A stretch of 64,000 nt of DNA, from NCBI GenBank assembly GCA_016710585.1, contig JADJVN010000014.1, forward strand, positions 1 to 64,000. Reading direction: 5' to 3'. The translations under genes were made by a program, and so were the position numbers. Below are positions 37,441 to 47,202 of this stretch, piece after piece; the stretch's first letter is position 1, and the number at the start of each line of letters is the position of its first letter. The notes below the pieces were generated by a model. The model made no database searches. It worked only from the letters and a program-made list of their open reading frames with translations, and was not told where the DNA came from. The DNA comes from Saprospiraceae bacterium (GTDB lineage Bacteria; Bacteroidota; Bacteroidia; Chitinophagales; Saprospiraceae).

Positions 37441-37733
37441 GCGCTAGTGGGGCTATTTCAGCAGTGTTAGGAGCATATCTCATCATGTTTCCTGCATCAC
37501 AAATTCGAGTCCTTATTCTGATTTTCTTCAGATCATTTTACATCCCAGCAATCTTCTTTTTAGGATTCTGGATTATCCAACAAATGTTTGCAGGAATTGG
37601 CTCATTAGGTGTCAATGAACAAAACTCAGGTGGTGTAGCGTGGTGGGCTCATATCGGTGGATTTTTATTTGGTATCGCTGCAGGTTTTATTGCAAAAAAA
37701 TCATACAGAAATAAGTATAAATATGTAGAATAG
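37413..37733 (+). CDS. Rhomboid protease, C-terminal part with active site
   Basis: Second frame, 107 codons from 37413. It holds the catalytic Ser motif (GASGAIS, about residue 130 of the joined protein) and the catalytic His in WWAHIGGFLFG (about residue 198), separated by membrane helices. With the N-terminal piece the joined protein is about 224 residues, the usual length of the small GlpG-like bacterial rhomboids. An ATG at 37434 in this frame lies within the active-site region and cannot be a natural start. Confidence 0.85.
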   Translation, partial: NPYSEVPMVGASGAISAVLGAYLIMFPASQIRVLILIFFRSFYIPAIFFLGFWIIQQMFAGIGSLGVNEQNSGGVAWWAHIGGFLFGIAAGFIAKKSYRNKYKYVE

Positions 37734-37826
37734 TTGAAAGTAATAAGTTGAAAGTTGTTAAATGAAAAATATAAAATTTTATAATAACTCCAACCTAACT
37801 TTATTAAAAATAGTAGAAAAATATTA

Positions 37827-38411
37827 TCATTTCAACTTATAGGTCAAACATAAGGAACCTACAAAATTTGTGAAATTCAGTCTACCTAATGCGTGATCCA
37901 ATAAGCTACCATATAAGGCTCCAGCTTCGATACCAAACTTTTTATTAAGTTTGTATCCACATAATATTTGCAGATCTAAACCATACAAAATTTCGTTTTG
38001 ATTATCCCAATAAAAATGAGTGTCACCTGCAAATTTATAAGAATGCACTAAACCAAAATTTGTATAAAATTTTTTCTTTAATGGTAAACGAAGCATCATT
38101 GGAATTTCTACAAAATACATCCTTTCATAATACTTAGGTTGTCCTGGGTATCTCGATTTTTCCGAGAATACTCGGTTAGAAATACCTAATCCACTGACAA
38201 ATTTCATTCTTGAAGTAACCAAATAATCAACTTTTAAACCCAATTGAACACCGAATTCAGGATTGGTATAAAATTGACTTCTATTTTTAAGTAAAATATT
38301 TGAAATACTAGTTCTATTGGATCCAAGATATGCAGTAATCGTAAAGTTTTGACTAATGATTTCAGATATTATTAGAAAATTAAAAACGACTATGTATTTT
38401 AAAATATTCAT
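37827..38411 (-). CDS. Small outer-membrane beta-barrel protein
   Basis: 194 residues with a signal peptide (MNILKYIVVFNFLIISEIIS, cleavage at SQN). The rest alternates strands and turns (FGVQLGLKVDYLVTSRMKFV, FYTNFGLVHSYKFAGDTHFY) and ends in LCLTYKLK, the aromatic/basic-type strand expected of outer-membrane barrels (OmpW/porin-like family of Bacteroidota). The ligand is unknown. Its start is followed upstream by the degenerate repeat region at 38498, so it is probably a separate unit. Confidence 0.7.
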   Translation of the reverse strand: MNILKYIVVFNFLIISEIISQNFTITAYLGSNRTSISNILLKNRSQFYTNPEFGVQLGLKVDYLVTSRMKFVSGLGISNRVFSEKSRYPGQPKYYERMYFVEIPMMLRLPLKKKFYTNFGLVHSYKFAGDTHFYWDNQNEILYGLDLQILCGYKLNKKFGIEAGALYGSLLDHALGRLNFTNFVGSLCLTYKLK

Positions 38412-38497
38412 AATTTAATTATTTTCGATGTAACATTTACTTCCAAATAACACTAGAATTTATTCTTTATTATATTCAAAAAACTATTCACTTTAAA

Positions 38498-38616
38498 CCA
38501 TTATCTTTTATCTATTATCTATTAACCATTATCTTTTATCCATTAACCATTCACCATTATCTATTCACTTTTATCCATTATCCATTCACAATTATCCATT
38601 CACCATTATCTATTCT
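38498..38616. repeat. Degenerate ATTATCCATTCACC-type repeat tract
   Basis: About 119 bases made almost entirely of variants of 'ccattatctattcac' and 'attaaccattatctttt', in at least eight imperfect copies with 8-12-base phrasing. The tract runs across the stop codon (38606-38608) of the T9SS gene, so the last codons of that gene are part of it. No dyad or spacer pattern, so it is not a CRISPR array. Confidence 0.65.
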
Positions 38617-40153
38617 CTACCCTTATAATTTTTTCTTTTGAAATCAACACTCCATCCTTGTCCTTTACAAGTAAAACATATAGACCTGGAGTAAAAATAT
38701 GTCCATCCAAGATAAGTTTTGAATCTAGATTCTGGCCAATATTTTTATTGTAAATTGTATGACCTTGTGCATTTAATATTTGAATATTTTTTGCATTTCG
38801 ATTGTCAATTAAAAATTGGATCTCAATATCTCCTGAACTTGGATTTGGAAGAATTTTTATTTGACCAAGATGTTCAATGTTCGAATTTTGAACAAGGTTA
38901 CAGTCTTTCTCTAAACAACCAAATTCATCAACTTGCATGATCCACATTTTATTTCTGAGTTCAATATTATCATAGACACTGCCCGATAAGATATAGCTAC
39001 CTCTTCCAGTCGCTGTAATATTATCTATTTTGGTACTCTTAAAATGGCTTCCAAATTTTTTACTTGGGTAATATGATCGCATCCATTCAACTGTACCTTC
39101 ATTGGAGCTGCGATGCAGAAATGCAAAAGGATTATCTTGATCTTTTGCATTGCCTACAACTAGTAATCCTTTATTATCTGATGAGGAACAAAGTTTATCG
39201 ATATTATCTGGCAGAATATCTGCTGTATTATGTGTAATACATGATTCATGTAAAACATTTTTGAGATCTTCAGATAGTGTATTGATACTTACAGCATTCA
39301 ATTGAGAACAATGAGGAACTCCTGTTGAATCTTGCTTTAGAAAAACTAAATGATTGTCGCCATTTGTTGTCATTTCTTCCCAATACAATGCTGTATTCTT
39401 TACAGGATACTCTTTATGACTCAACACAAGACCTTTTTTATCAATATGTGTTTGAAAAATATTATTGTCGTGTAACGTACTCGAAATAATCCCTGAGATT
39501 ACAAAACTTGAATCGGGCAATATATCAAAATGCCTAATATCAGATCCCAATACTGAATCTACTACTTCTATATTTTTGTTATTATTATTGTAATCAAACA
39601 CTCGAAAATTGGCAAAGCCCTTTGTCAATCCATTCCCGAAAACACGTGCGTTTACTGTCAATCCTTCTACAACAGCAATCTGGCCATTCTCAGCATCCAT
39701 TAAATATGAAGTAATATTTGAATCCGTAATAATACCTGTGTGTGACAATATTTTAAATGAATTTTGATTAAAATTATAAGCTATAACTTCAGAACTCATA
39801 TCCCCTGGAAATGTATTGCACATAAACACAATGATTGAGTCATTAAGCTTGATAAATTGTCTATTTAGATTATCAACTGAAACATAATCACTAATAATCT
39901 TAAAATCAGGTTTTCTTACTTCCAATAAATTCCCTAAATAATCAAATCGACTAATAAACAGCGCCTCATACCCACTCACTGTATCCAAGTCTCCGAAAAC
40001 TAAAAAATCATTTTCTCTATGAACAACAAATCGAGCTGCACTACCTACCCCTAAAAAAGGTAGATCTGGCATGACATTAAAATAATTTTGAGATTTTAGG
40101 TTTAAATTCAAAAATAGCATTATTGCTAACATCAGGTATTTAACATTCTCCAT
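38606..40153 (-). CDS. T9SS-secreted protein of unknown function
   Basis: 515 residues with signal peptide MENVKYLMLAIMLFLNLNLK. The body is a series of beta-propeller-like repeats (SRFDYLGNLLEVRKPDF, QVDEFGCLEKDCN). The end is a type A T9SS sorting domain (IKILPNPSSGDIEIQFLIDN, FTPGLYVLLVKDKDG). The 3' end reads into the degenerate repeat tract, but the frame stays intact up to the stop. Start ATG at 40153. There is no recognisable catalytic motif; adhesion or surface display is likely. Confidence 0.8.
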   Translation of the reverse strand: MENVKYLMLAIMLFLNLNLKSQNYFNVMPDLPFLGVGSAARFVVHRENDFLVFGDLDTVSGYEALFISRFDYLGNLLEVRKPDFKIISDYVSVDNLNRQFIKLNDSIIVFMCNTFPGDMSSEVIAYNFNQNSFKILSHTGIITDSNITSYLMDAENGQIAVVEGLTVNARVFGNGLTKGFANFRVFDYNNNNKNIEVVDSVLGSDIRHFDILPDSSFVISGIISSTLHDNNIFQTHIDKKGLVLSHKEYPVKNTALYWEEMTTNGDNHLVFLKQDSTGVPHCSQLNAVSINTLSEDLKNVLHESCITHNTADILPDNIDKLCSSSDNKGLLVVGNAKDQDNPFAFLHRSSNEGTVEWMRSYYPSKKFGSHFKSTKIDNITATGRGSYILSGSVYDNIELRNKMWIMQVDEFGCLEKDCNLVQNSNIEHLGQIKILPNPSSGDIEIQFLIDNRNAKNIQILNAQGHTIYNKNIGQNLDSKLILDGHIFTPGLYVLLVKDKDGVLISKEKIIRVENR

Positions 40154-40172
40154 TATAAAAAAAATTAGTGAA

Positions 40173-40180
40173 CAAAGTTA
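40173..40180 (-). promoter_or_regulatory. Candidate -7 element for the T9SS gene at 38606-40153
   Basis: The minus strand reads TAACTTTG, matching TAnnTTTG, 20 bases ahead of the ATG. No -33 box was found at a proper distance. Confidence 0.35.
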
Positions 40181-40304
40181 CTCATTATTTTTTTGTATAT
40201 TGAGATTAATTTTGTAATCTGTAGAATTAAATATATTATTCTGAATATCATGTATTTATATATTTATATTTTCAAATCTATTGAATTTTTCTTCAAAAAT
40301 CACC

Positions 40305-41300
40305 ATGGCAGACGATAGAAAAAAAGATCATATTGACTTAGCATTCGAAGCAAATTCATTTCGACAATCACGCGACTCAAGATTTGAATATGATCCTTTG
40401 CATGGTATTCACCCAACTCATCAAGATATCATGCCTATTGAATTTGGCAATTGTAAAATGAAATTTCCTATCTGGATATCAAGCATGACAGGTGGGACAG
40501 ATAAGGCAAAAGATATCAACATCAATTTGGCAAAAGCCTGTAATGAGTTTGGCTTAGCGATGGGTCTTGGATCATGCAGAAAGCTAATCGAAAATCCAAA
40601 TCTTCTGCCTGACTTCGATGTAAAAAAACATATGGGCCAGCAAGATTTGTACTGTAATATAGGCATTGCACAATTAGAACAGTATATTAACGACCATAAG
40701 CTTTATGTGATCCGTGAACTCATAGATCGACTTCACGCTGATGGACTTATCATTCATATCAATCCAATGCAAGAATGGATGCAAAAAGAAGGTGATCGAT
40801 TTCTCTCACCAGCGATAGATACTATTAAAGCAACAATTGAAAAAATTCATTGCCCAATTATTGTTAAAGAAGTTGGTCAAGGAATGGGACTTCGGAGTTT
40901 AAAAGCTTTATTCCAATTACCTTTACTCGCTATTGAATTTGGCGCTTTTGGAGGAACAAATTTCGCCAAATTAGAAACGCTTAGAAATCCAGAAAATTTT
41001 ACTGATGATCAGTTGGCTTTACAATACATCGGCCATGATGCAGAAGAAATGCTTCAATGGTGTAATGAAATTTTTGACTCCAGTTCCGTGGACTCAAGAT
41101 TCAGATTAATTATTTCAGGTGGCATCAAGACAGTTTTGGATGGATACTATTATATTTCAAAAAGTAAAATTCCAGCAGTATATGGACAAGCTTCAAACTT
41201 CTTAAAATATGCTCAATTAAATTATGAGTCGCTTCAACAATACTTGATTACGCATACACAAACTTTGATGGTCGCATCGCAATTTCTCAGAGTCAAATAA
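40305..41300 (+). CDS. fni: Type 2 isopentenyl-diphosphate Delta-isomerase
   Basis: 331 residues from ATG 40305 (an upstream TTG at 40281 adds only eight residues). The FMN-binding and substrate regions are clear: IWISSMTGGTDKAK, LGSCRKLIENP, IHINPMQEWMQKEGDR, CPIIVKEVGQGM, FGAFGGTNFAKLE and IISGGIKTVLDG. The enzyme interconverts isopentenyl and dimethylallyl diphosphate with FMN and NADPH. It is followed two bases later by HMG-CoA reductase, so both probably serve the mevalonate route of isoprenoid synthesis. Confidence 0.95.
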   Translation: MADDRKKDHIDLAFEANSFRQSRDSRFEYDPLHGIHPTHQDIMPIEFGNCKMKFPIWISSMTGGTDKAKDININLAKACNEFGLAMGLGSCRKLIENPNLLPDFDVKKHMGQQDLYCNIGIAQLEQYINDHKLYVIRELIDRLHADGLIIHINPMQEWMQKEGDRFLSPAIDTIKATIEKIHCPIIVKEVGQGMGLRSLKALFQLPLLAIEFGAFGGTNFAKLETLRNPENFTDDQLALQYIGHDAEEMLQWCNEIFDSSSVDSRFRLIISGGIKTVLDGYYYISKSKIPAVYGQASNFLKYAQLNYESLQQYLITHTQTLMVASQFLRVK

Positions 41301-41302
41301 GA

Positions 41303-42637
41303 ATGAAAGAAAAAATTCAAAAAGAATCATCAAAGTCGATTTCTGGTTTTTCAAAATTGAACAAACGCGGAAAAATTAAATGGATCGTTGAAAATTTTTT
41401 CAAAGACCCTGAAAATGTCATGCATGAACTCATGAGCTATTGGCATCGCAATGAGGATCAACAAAAAATAGTGGATGGCTTTGCAGAAAATACGATTAGC
41501 AATTTTCCAATGCCTTTCAGCGTAGCTCCAAACTTTCTTATCAATGGAAAAACATATTGTGTCCCTATGGTGATCGAAGAAAGTTCAGTAGTTGCAGCGG
41601 CTAGTTCTTCAGCGAAATTTTGGATGGATCGAGGCGGAATACAAGCTAAAATTTTAGGGGTTGAAAAATTAGGTCAAATCCATTTTCGATGGTCTGGGTC
41701 AAAAGATTCATTAGAAAATTTTATCCTTGAAATTCAAAGTAGAATGCTTATCCATGCTCATGACATCTTAAAAAAAATGCAGGAGCGCGGCGGGGGATTG
41801 AAAGAAATAAAATTGATACAATTAGAATCAAGTCAAAATTTATATCAATTATTGATCAGCTTCAATACTTGTAATTCGATGGGTGCCAATTTTATAAATT
41901 CATGTCTTGAATCTTTTAGCATTACATTTGAAAATTTTATAGAAGAGAAAAAACTTGCAAATGAATTGATGGGTCAATTTGAACTCATCATGTCTATCCT
42001 ATCCAATTATACACCACAATGTCTGGTCAGAGCTGAGGTCAATTGTTTGATTAAAGATTTGGGAGAGTTTGCTGGAAATATGACCCCTCAAATTTTTGCT
42101 GAAAAATTTTATACTGCTATTCAAATAGCAGAACAAGATACATATCGGGCGGTAACTCACAACAAAGGAATTTTTAACGGAATAGATGCTGTCGTCATAG
42201 CTACTGCCAATGATTTTAGAGCAGTAGAAGCTTGTGGTCATGCATATGCTGCAAGAGATGGCAAATATCGTAGTTTGAGTAAATGTAGTATTGACGATGG
42301 TATCTTTAGATTTTGGTTGGACATCCCATTGGCACTAGGCACAGTAGGTGGACTCACTTCACTTCATCCTATTGCAAAAAGGTCTCTTGAATTATTAGAG
42401 AATCCCAATGCAGAAGAACTGATGATGATCACAGCTGCTACAGGTTTGGCTCAAAATTTTGGAGCTGTAAAATCGCTCATTACCACGGGAATTCAAAAAG
42501 GTCATATGAAAATGCATCTCGCCAATATTTTACAGCATTTTAAAGCTACCGAAGCCGAGCGAAGTCGAGCAGAATTGCATTTTGGACAAAATCCAGTGAG
42601 TCACAATGCTGTGCGTGAATTCTTAAAAAGAGATTAA
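41303..42637 (+). CDS. Hydroxymethylglutaryl-CoA reductase, class II
   Basis: 444 residues. Family landmarks: ENTISNFPMPFSVAPNFLI near 65-80, EESSVVAAASSSAKFW with the catalytic Glu, DAVVIATANDFRAVEACGHA holding the catalytic Asp, and the LGTVGGLT region. The class II (bacterial) form reduces HMG-CoA to mevalonate. The start at 41303 lies two bases after the isomerase stop, so the genes are translationally linked. Whether cofactor use is NADH or NADPH is not deducible here. Confidence 0.93.
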   Translation: MKEKIQKESSKSISGFSKLNKRGKIKWIVENFFKDPENVMHELMSYWHRNEDQQKIVDGFAENTISNFPMPFSVAPNFLINGKTYCVPMVIEESSVVAAASSSAKFWMDRGGIQAKILGVEKLGQIHFRWSGSKDSLENFILEIQSRMLIHAHDILKKMQERGGGLKEIKLIQLESSQNLYQLLISFNTCNSMGANFINSCLESFSITFENFIEEKKLANELMGQFELIMSILSNYTPQCLVRAEVNCLIKDLGEFAGNMTPQIFAEKFYTAIQIAEQDTYRAVTHNKGIFNGIDAVVIATANDFRAVEACGHAYAARDGKYRSLSKCSIDDGIFRFWLDIPLALGTVGGLTSLHPIAKRSLELLENPNAEELMMITAATGLAQNFGAVKSLITTGIQKGHMKMHLANILQHFKATEAERSRAELHFGQNPVSHNAVREFLKRD

Positions 42638-42746
42638 AAAGTGATTAAAATTAAATCAAAAAATAGATTACTTAAACATATTACAGATTTATCTATTATT
42701 TAATAATTAAGGATTAAAAACTCTTTATATATTTTAATATTTTAGA

Positions 42747-43796
42747 ATGAAGATTTGGATTTTTATAGTATTTCTTATTACAACACTTGCTTTTTCATTT
42801 GTAGAACCTTCAAAAATAGATACAAATGCTGCTCTCGTAGATTTAGGTCATCATTTATTTTTCGATCAAAAATTATCGGCCAATTTAGCGAAGTCTTGCT
42901 CTTCATGCCATGATCCAAAATATGCTTTTACAGATGGTTATAAAAAATCAACTGGCATCTATGGGGATGAAGTATTGAGAAACGCACCAACACTTTTGAA
43001 TATTAAAGATAGAAAGAGCCTTACATGGGCTGATATTGAGCTACATGATTTGGAAAAACAGATGCTGAAACCCATCTTCTCCACCACCCCTCCAGAACTA
43101 GGAGCAAAAGGCAACGAAAGTCTTATATTGTCTAGATTCAAAAATGATAAATCTTATAAAAAGAAATTCAAACAAGCTTTCCCAAAAGATAAAAAGCCTA
43201 TTACTTTTGACAATATCATCTCTGCAATAGCTGCATATCAAAGGACATTTACTTCAGTAGATTCTCCTTATGATCATTTCCTTATGAAGAAAGATAGCAG
43301 CATCCTAAGTGAAGATGCAAGAGCTGGAATGGCTTTATTTTTTGGCAATAGATTGAATTGTAGCACTTGTCATAATGGAAAAAATTTTGATGAACCTACT
43401 AGAGGTTATCCCTTTGCAAATATTGGGCTGTATTATTGTGAAGATATCTATCCTGTTGAAGATAGAGGTCAATACAATCATACGCTCGATAGTAATGATA
43501 TTGGTGCTTTTCGCATCCCTTCGCTCCGCAACATAGCACTTACTGCACCATATTATCATGATGGATCTGCAAATACTTTAGAACAGGTCATCGATGTTTA
43601 TGCCACCGCAGGACGTATGGTAAATTTCGGTTCATGCAGAGGCAATGGAGCAGAAAGTCCATGGCGAGATGGCCGATTAGAACCATTTGAAATCAGTCAA
43701 AAAGAAAAGTATCAACTTATTTCCTTTTTACATTCCTTGACAGATTCAACCATATTTAATAACCCCAATTATCAGAATCCTCATCTTATAAAATAA
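42747..43796 (+). CDS. Di-haem cytochrome c peroxidase (CcpA/MauG family)
   Basis: 349 residues with signal peptide MKIWIFIVFLITTLAFSF. Two haem-binding motifs: CSSCH at 51-55 and CSTCH near 205. Motif IPSLRNIALTAPYYHDGSA is the family signature. It likely reduces hydrogen peroxide in the periplasm using cytochrome c electrons, though MauG-type oxidation of a protein is possible. The start is the first ATG preceding the leader. Confidence 0.93.
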   Translation: MKIWIFIVFLITTLAFSFVEPSKIDTNAALVDLGHHLFFDQKLSANLAKSCSSCHDPKYAFTDGYKKSTGIYGDEVLRNAPTLLNIKDRKSLTWADIELHDLEKQMLKPIFSTTPPELGAKGNESLILSRFKNDKSYKKKFKQAFPKDKKPITFDNIISAIAAYQRTFTSVDSPYDHFLMKKDSSILSEDARAGMALFFGNRLNCSTCHNGKNFDEPTRGYPFANIGLYYCEDIYPVEDRGQYNHTLDSNDIGAFRIPSLRNIALTAPYYHDGSANTLEQVIDVYATAGRMVNFGSCRGNGAESPWRDGRLEPFEISQKEKYQLISFLHSLTDSTIFNNPNYQNPHLIK

Positions 43797-43868
43797 GGAG
43801 CTCAACAGTTAGATAAGCCGATATCATTTTCTTGGAATATCTTTGATCCTACAACGAGTAGAATTAAT

Positions 43869-44801
43869 ATGGCAAAGAATTTTGGGATAGCGATACATGG
43901 AGGTGCCGGTACCATCAGACCTCAAGAAATGTCTTCAGTAAAAGAAAAACAATACAAAGAAGCACTCGAAGAAGCAATACAAGCAGGATATGATATCCTA
44001 AATCATCAAGGGACAGCAATGGATGCGGTTGAAAAAGCAGTATGCATTTTGGAAGATTGCCCTTTGTTTAATGCTGGTCGTGGTTCTGTATTCACCTCAG
44101 ATGAGAGGCACGAAATGGATGCCTCGATCATGGATGGCAAGACACTTGAAGCAGGAGCTGTATCATTAGTCAAAACCGTAAAAAATCCAATCAAACTGGC
44201 ACGTGTAGTCATGGAAAAATCTGGCCATGTTTTTTTAGCAGCTGAAGGAGCCGAAGCTTTTGCAAAAGAAATGGGATTTGAGCAAATGGATCAGGATTAC
44301 TTTTATACAGATTTTAGATATAATCAACTAAAACTTGCTCAAGCATCCAATCAAGTTATTCTTGACCACAGTTCAGATATTGAAAAAAAATTTGGAACCG
44401 TAGGCGCAGTAGCTCTTGACCAATATAAAAATCTAGCAGCTGCAACTTCGACAGGAGGCATGACCAATAAAAAATATGGTCGCATTGGTGATACCCCACT
44501 CATAGGCGCTGGAACATATGCGGACAATAGAACGGTCGCGATTTCTTGCACTGGATCTGGAGAGTATTTTATAAGAAACAATACCGCATTTCATATCCAT
44601 AGTATGATGTTATATGGAAAAAAAAATCTAGTAGACTCAGCTTTTCATGTAGTACAGGAAGAATTGAAATCCATTGGCGGAGATGGTGGGATTATTGCGA
44701 TAGACCATCTAGCTAATATTCACTTTGAGTTCAATACTGAAGGGATGTATAGAGCTGCTAGATCATCTGAAAGCAATCTGTTCATTGGAATTTATAAATG
44801 A
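43869..44801 (+). CDS. Isoaspartyl peptidase / L-asparaginase (Ntn hydrolase)
   Basis: 310 residues. N-terminal IAIHGGAGTIRP, then NAGRGSVFT, and the autocleavage site at KFGTVGAVALDQ with Thr177 as the nucleophile. Downstream TSTGGMTNKKYGRIGDTPLIGA, split by one Gly region, is the substrate-pocket signature. The enzyme self-cleaves into two subunits and hydrolyses isoaspartyl dipeptides and asparagine. There is no signal peptide, so it is cytosolic. Confidence 0.95.
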   Translation: MAKNFGIAIHGGAGTIRPQEMSSVKEKQYKEALEEAIQAGYDILNHQGTAMDAVEKAVCILEDCPLFNAGRGSVFTSDERHEMDASIMDGKTLEAGAVSLVKTVKNPIKLARVVMEKSGHVFLAAEGAEAFAKEMGFEQMDQDYFYTDFRYNQLKLAQASNQVILDHSSDIEKKFGTVGAVALDQYKNLAAATSTGGMTNKKYGRIGDTPLIGAGTYADNRTVAISCTGSGEYFIRNNTAFHIHSMMLYGKKNLVDSAFHVVQEELKSIGGDGGIIAIDHLANIHFEFNTEGMYRAARSSESNLFIGIYK

Positions 44802-44857
44802 TCACACTTATAATAAAAGACTAAATTTTCTCTCACCGACAAAAACATTAATGCCAT

Positions 44858-45877
44858 TTGATAAAGACATTTTTGCGATATAAAAAAAGCTTGAGCATGC
44901 TCAAAATATACAATTTGATGCGATGTACCATATCATATCATCTTTCAAGATTATGTAGAAAAACCATATTCACAAGCATGCCTATTTCGCTTTCTATTGA
45001 GCCAACGACTGCATGTAATTTGCGCTGTCCTGAATGTCCGTCTGGTCTTCGAAGTTTCTCTCGACCAACAGGAAACATCAAAGTTGATTTCTATAAAAAA
45101 ACGATAGATGAAATAAAATCATTTGCAATTCAACTCAACTTTTATTTTCAAGGCGAACCATTTATTCATCCTCACTTTTGTGAAATGGTCAAATATGCAC
45201 ATGATAATAATATTTACACAATGACCTCCACGAATGCACATTTTCTTAGTCCGAAACAATGCCAAGAAATAATCAAAAGTGGTCTCGATGAATTAATTAT
45301 TTCTGTAGATGGCACGACACAAGAAACTTATGAATTATATCGACGAGAAGGCGATCTGAATAAAGTTCTTGAAGGTGCCAGAAATATCATAGAAGCCAAA
45401 AAAATAGCAAAATCAAAAACACCATATTTAGTATTTCAATTCTTGGTCGTCAAACATAATGAACATCAGATTCAAGAAATTCAAAATATGACCAAACAAA
45501 ATGGGATAGATGAATTGCGATTGAAGACCGCTCAGATCTATAATTTTGAAAATGGATCAAACTTTATTCCCGAACAAGAAATATACTCAAGATATAAAAA
45601 ACGCGAAGATGGCAAATATGAAATCAAAAGCAATCTTCAAAATGAATGCTGGAGAATGTGGCAAGGCTGCGTGATTACTTGGGATGGCCGTGTCGTCCCC
45701 TGCTGTTTTGATAAGGATGCTAGTTTTGTCCTTGGTGAACTCTCAAAAAACAGCTTTCGCAGCATCTGGAAGGGCGAAAAATATGACAGTTTTAGAGACC
45801 AACTCTTCATTTCACGCTCGAAAATTGACATCTGTCAAAATTGTACAGAAGGGATTAAAGTTTTTTCAGATGTTTAA
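44858..45877 (+). CDS. Radical SAM/SPASM protein
   Basis: 339 residues. The radical SAM cluster motif is CNLRCPEC (Cys53, 57, 60), preceded by ISLEPT-like SLSIEPTTA. A SPASM-type C-terminus holds WQGCVITWDGRVVPCCFDKD and ICQNC. Such proteins modify peptides or act as maturases; no substrate peptide is encoded beside it. The TTG start at 44858 has an alternative ATG at 44897 (residue 14), which gives a protein more like relatives; both fit the sequence. It is not obviously in an operon with the neighbours. Confidence 0.85.
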   Translation: MIKTFLRYKKSLSMLKIYNLMRCTISYHLSRLCRKTIFTSMPISLSIEPTTACNLRCPECPSGLRSFSRPTGNIKVDFYKKTIDEIKSFAIQLNFYFQGEPFIHPHFCEMVKYAHDNNIYTMTSTNAHFLSPKQCQEIIKSGLDELIISVDGTTQETYELYRREGDLNKVLEGARNIIEAKKIAKSKTPYLVFQFLVVKHNEHQIQEIQNMTKQNGIDELRLKTAQIYNFENGSNFIPEQEIYSRYKKREDGKYEIKSNLQNECWRMWQGCVITWDGRVVPCCFDKDASFVLGELSKNSFRSIWKGEKYDSFRDQLFISRSKIDICQNCTEGIKVFSDV

Positions 45878-46125
45878 TACCACTGAGGATCAAGCTTATA
45901 CATATTCAATAAAATTGAATTAAAAATATCCGGAATATTTCCAAATAAATTGTGTTTTTTTTATTAAAATTTGTAGAAATTTGCAACTCGTAGGATAATT
46001 TAGATTTTGTACGCTTAGTGATTTTGTATTGATATTATTTCAATATGTTAATACAGATATTGAGTTTATTATTCTAATTTCATTTAAACTTACGACGACC
46101 ATAGGCTTCAAATCAAACGGAAAAC

Positions 46126-47163
46126 ATGATACAATCACAAGTATTCTATAAGGCTATTATTCAAGGAAGACTTGAATTCGGAACTGAGAAATCATATCAG
46201 AAGATCGTAGCCTTATACACTCAGAGGATGGAAACGCTGTATAAAAGAGATATTATCTTCAAAACTCCTGAGACCATTTTCATAGAAGCTGAGAAAGCAT
46301 TGGTCATTGAGCGTTTTATTGGAAATTCAAGTGAAAAACAATGGAAGAATACTGTAACCATTTTAGAGTATTGTGCACAATTTGCATTTAGTGGAACGAT
46401 CAACGCTTGGCTTGCTGACAGTGGTAAGTTATTAGGCTATCAAATGATCGAACCTCTTGGTGAGAAAAGTATGGTAATGCTTTACCATGAAGGAAAGAAA
46501 CTCTCTACTCAGAAAGGCTCAGAAAAAGAAGCCTACGATCTGCTCACCGAAGCCATAGAAAAACACGAAAGACATTCCGAAGCATATGAAAAAAGAGGAT
46601 ATATCAATTACTCGCTAAAAAATTATGCAGATGCAATCTATGATTTTAAGAAAAGTGTTCACTTTGACTATATGAATGCTTCTTCCCATTATGGATTGGC
46701 AAGAGCATATATGATCACAAAAGAATATAAGCTAGCTATAAGTTCACTAGAAGAAACTACTAAACACAGTATTGCATTACAACCTATTTATTGGGCTGCT
46801 CGCCGTGTTAAAGCAGAATGTCATCTCGCCTTGAAAGAATACGACAAATCTGCTTTCGAATACAAATTATTTACTGCGCGAAATTTTACACTTGAAGACC
46901 CAAATTTTAAACATCAAATAAAAAGTTGGTATAACTATGGTAAAGTTCTCTTTGCATTAGGACAAATCGATGCAGCTCTTGAGTGTTTTGACAAAAGTCT
47001 CAACATGGCAAGTGATCATCAAGACAGTCATAATGCAGAATTTTTTATGGATAGAGCCATGGCTAGAAAAGCAGCTGGAAAATCTGATTATATTCTAGAT
47101 TTACGAAAAGCATCTGAATTAGGTTTAGAGACTGCTACCAAATTATTGACAGAAAAACCATAA
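46126..47163 (+). CDS. TPR-repeat protein of unknown function
   Basis: 345 residues, cytosolic in appearance. Residues 1-140 have no recognised fold, but 130-330 contain tetratricopeptide repeats (SEAYEKRGYINYSLKNYADA, SSHYGLARAYMITKEYKLA, WYNYGKVLFALGQIDAALEC). Scaffold roles are usual for TPR proteins. It is followed 39 bases later by the PorE-like gene, which begins a separate coding run. No distinguishing catalytic residue is seen. Confidence 0.7.
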   Translation: MIQSQVFYKAIIQGRLEFGTEKSYQKIVALYTQRMETLYKRDIIFKTPETIFIEAEKALVIERFIGNSSEKQWKNTVTILEYCAQFAFSGTINAWLADSGKLLGYQMIEPLGEKSMVMLYHEGKKLSTQKGSEKEAYDLLTEAIEKHERHSEAYEKRGYINYSLKNYADAIYDFKKSVHFDYMNASSHYGLARAYMITKEYKLAISSLEETTKHSIALQPIYWAARRVKAECHLALKEYDKSAFEYKLFTARNFTLEDPNFKHQIKSWYNYGKVLFALGQIDAALECFDKSLNMASDHQDSHNAEFFMDRAMARKAAGKSDYILDLRKASELGLETATKLLTEKP

Positions 47164-47202
47164 GAATTTTATTCAAAAATCGTTATCATTAGAAATTTAC
47201 CA

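Noticed and set aside
38498..38616. CRISPR array
   Set aside because: The repeats are degenerate, irregular, without constant spacers, and overlap a coding end.
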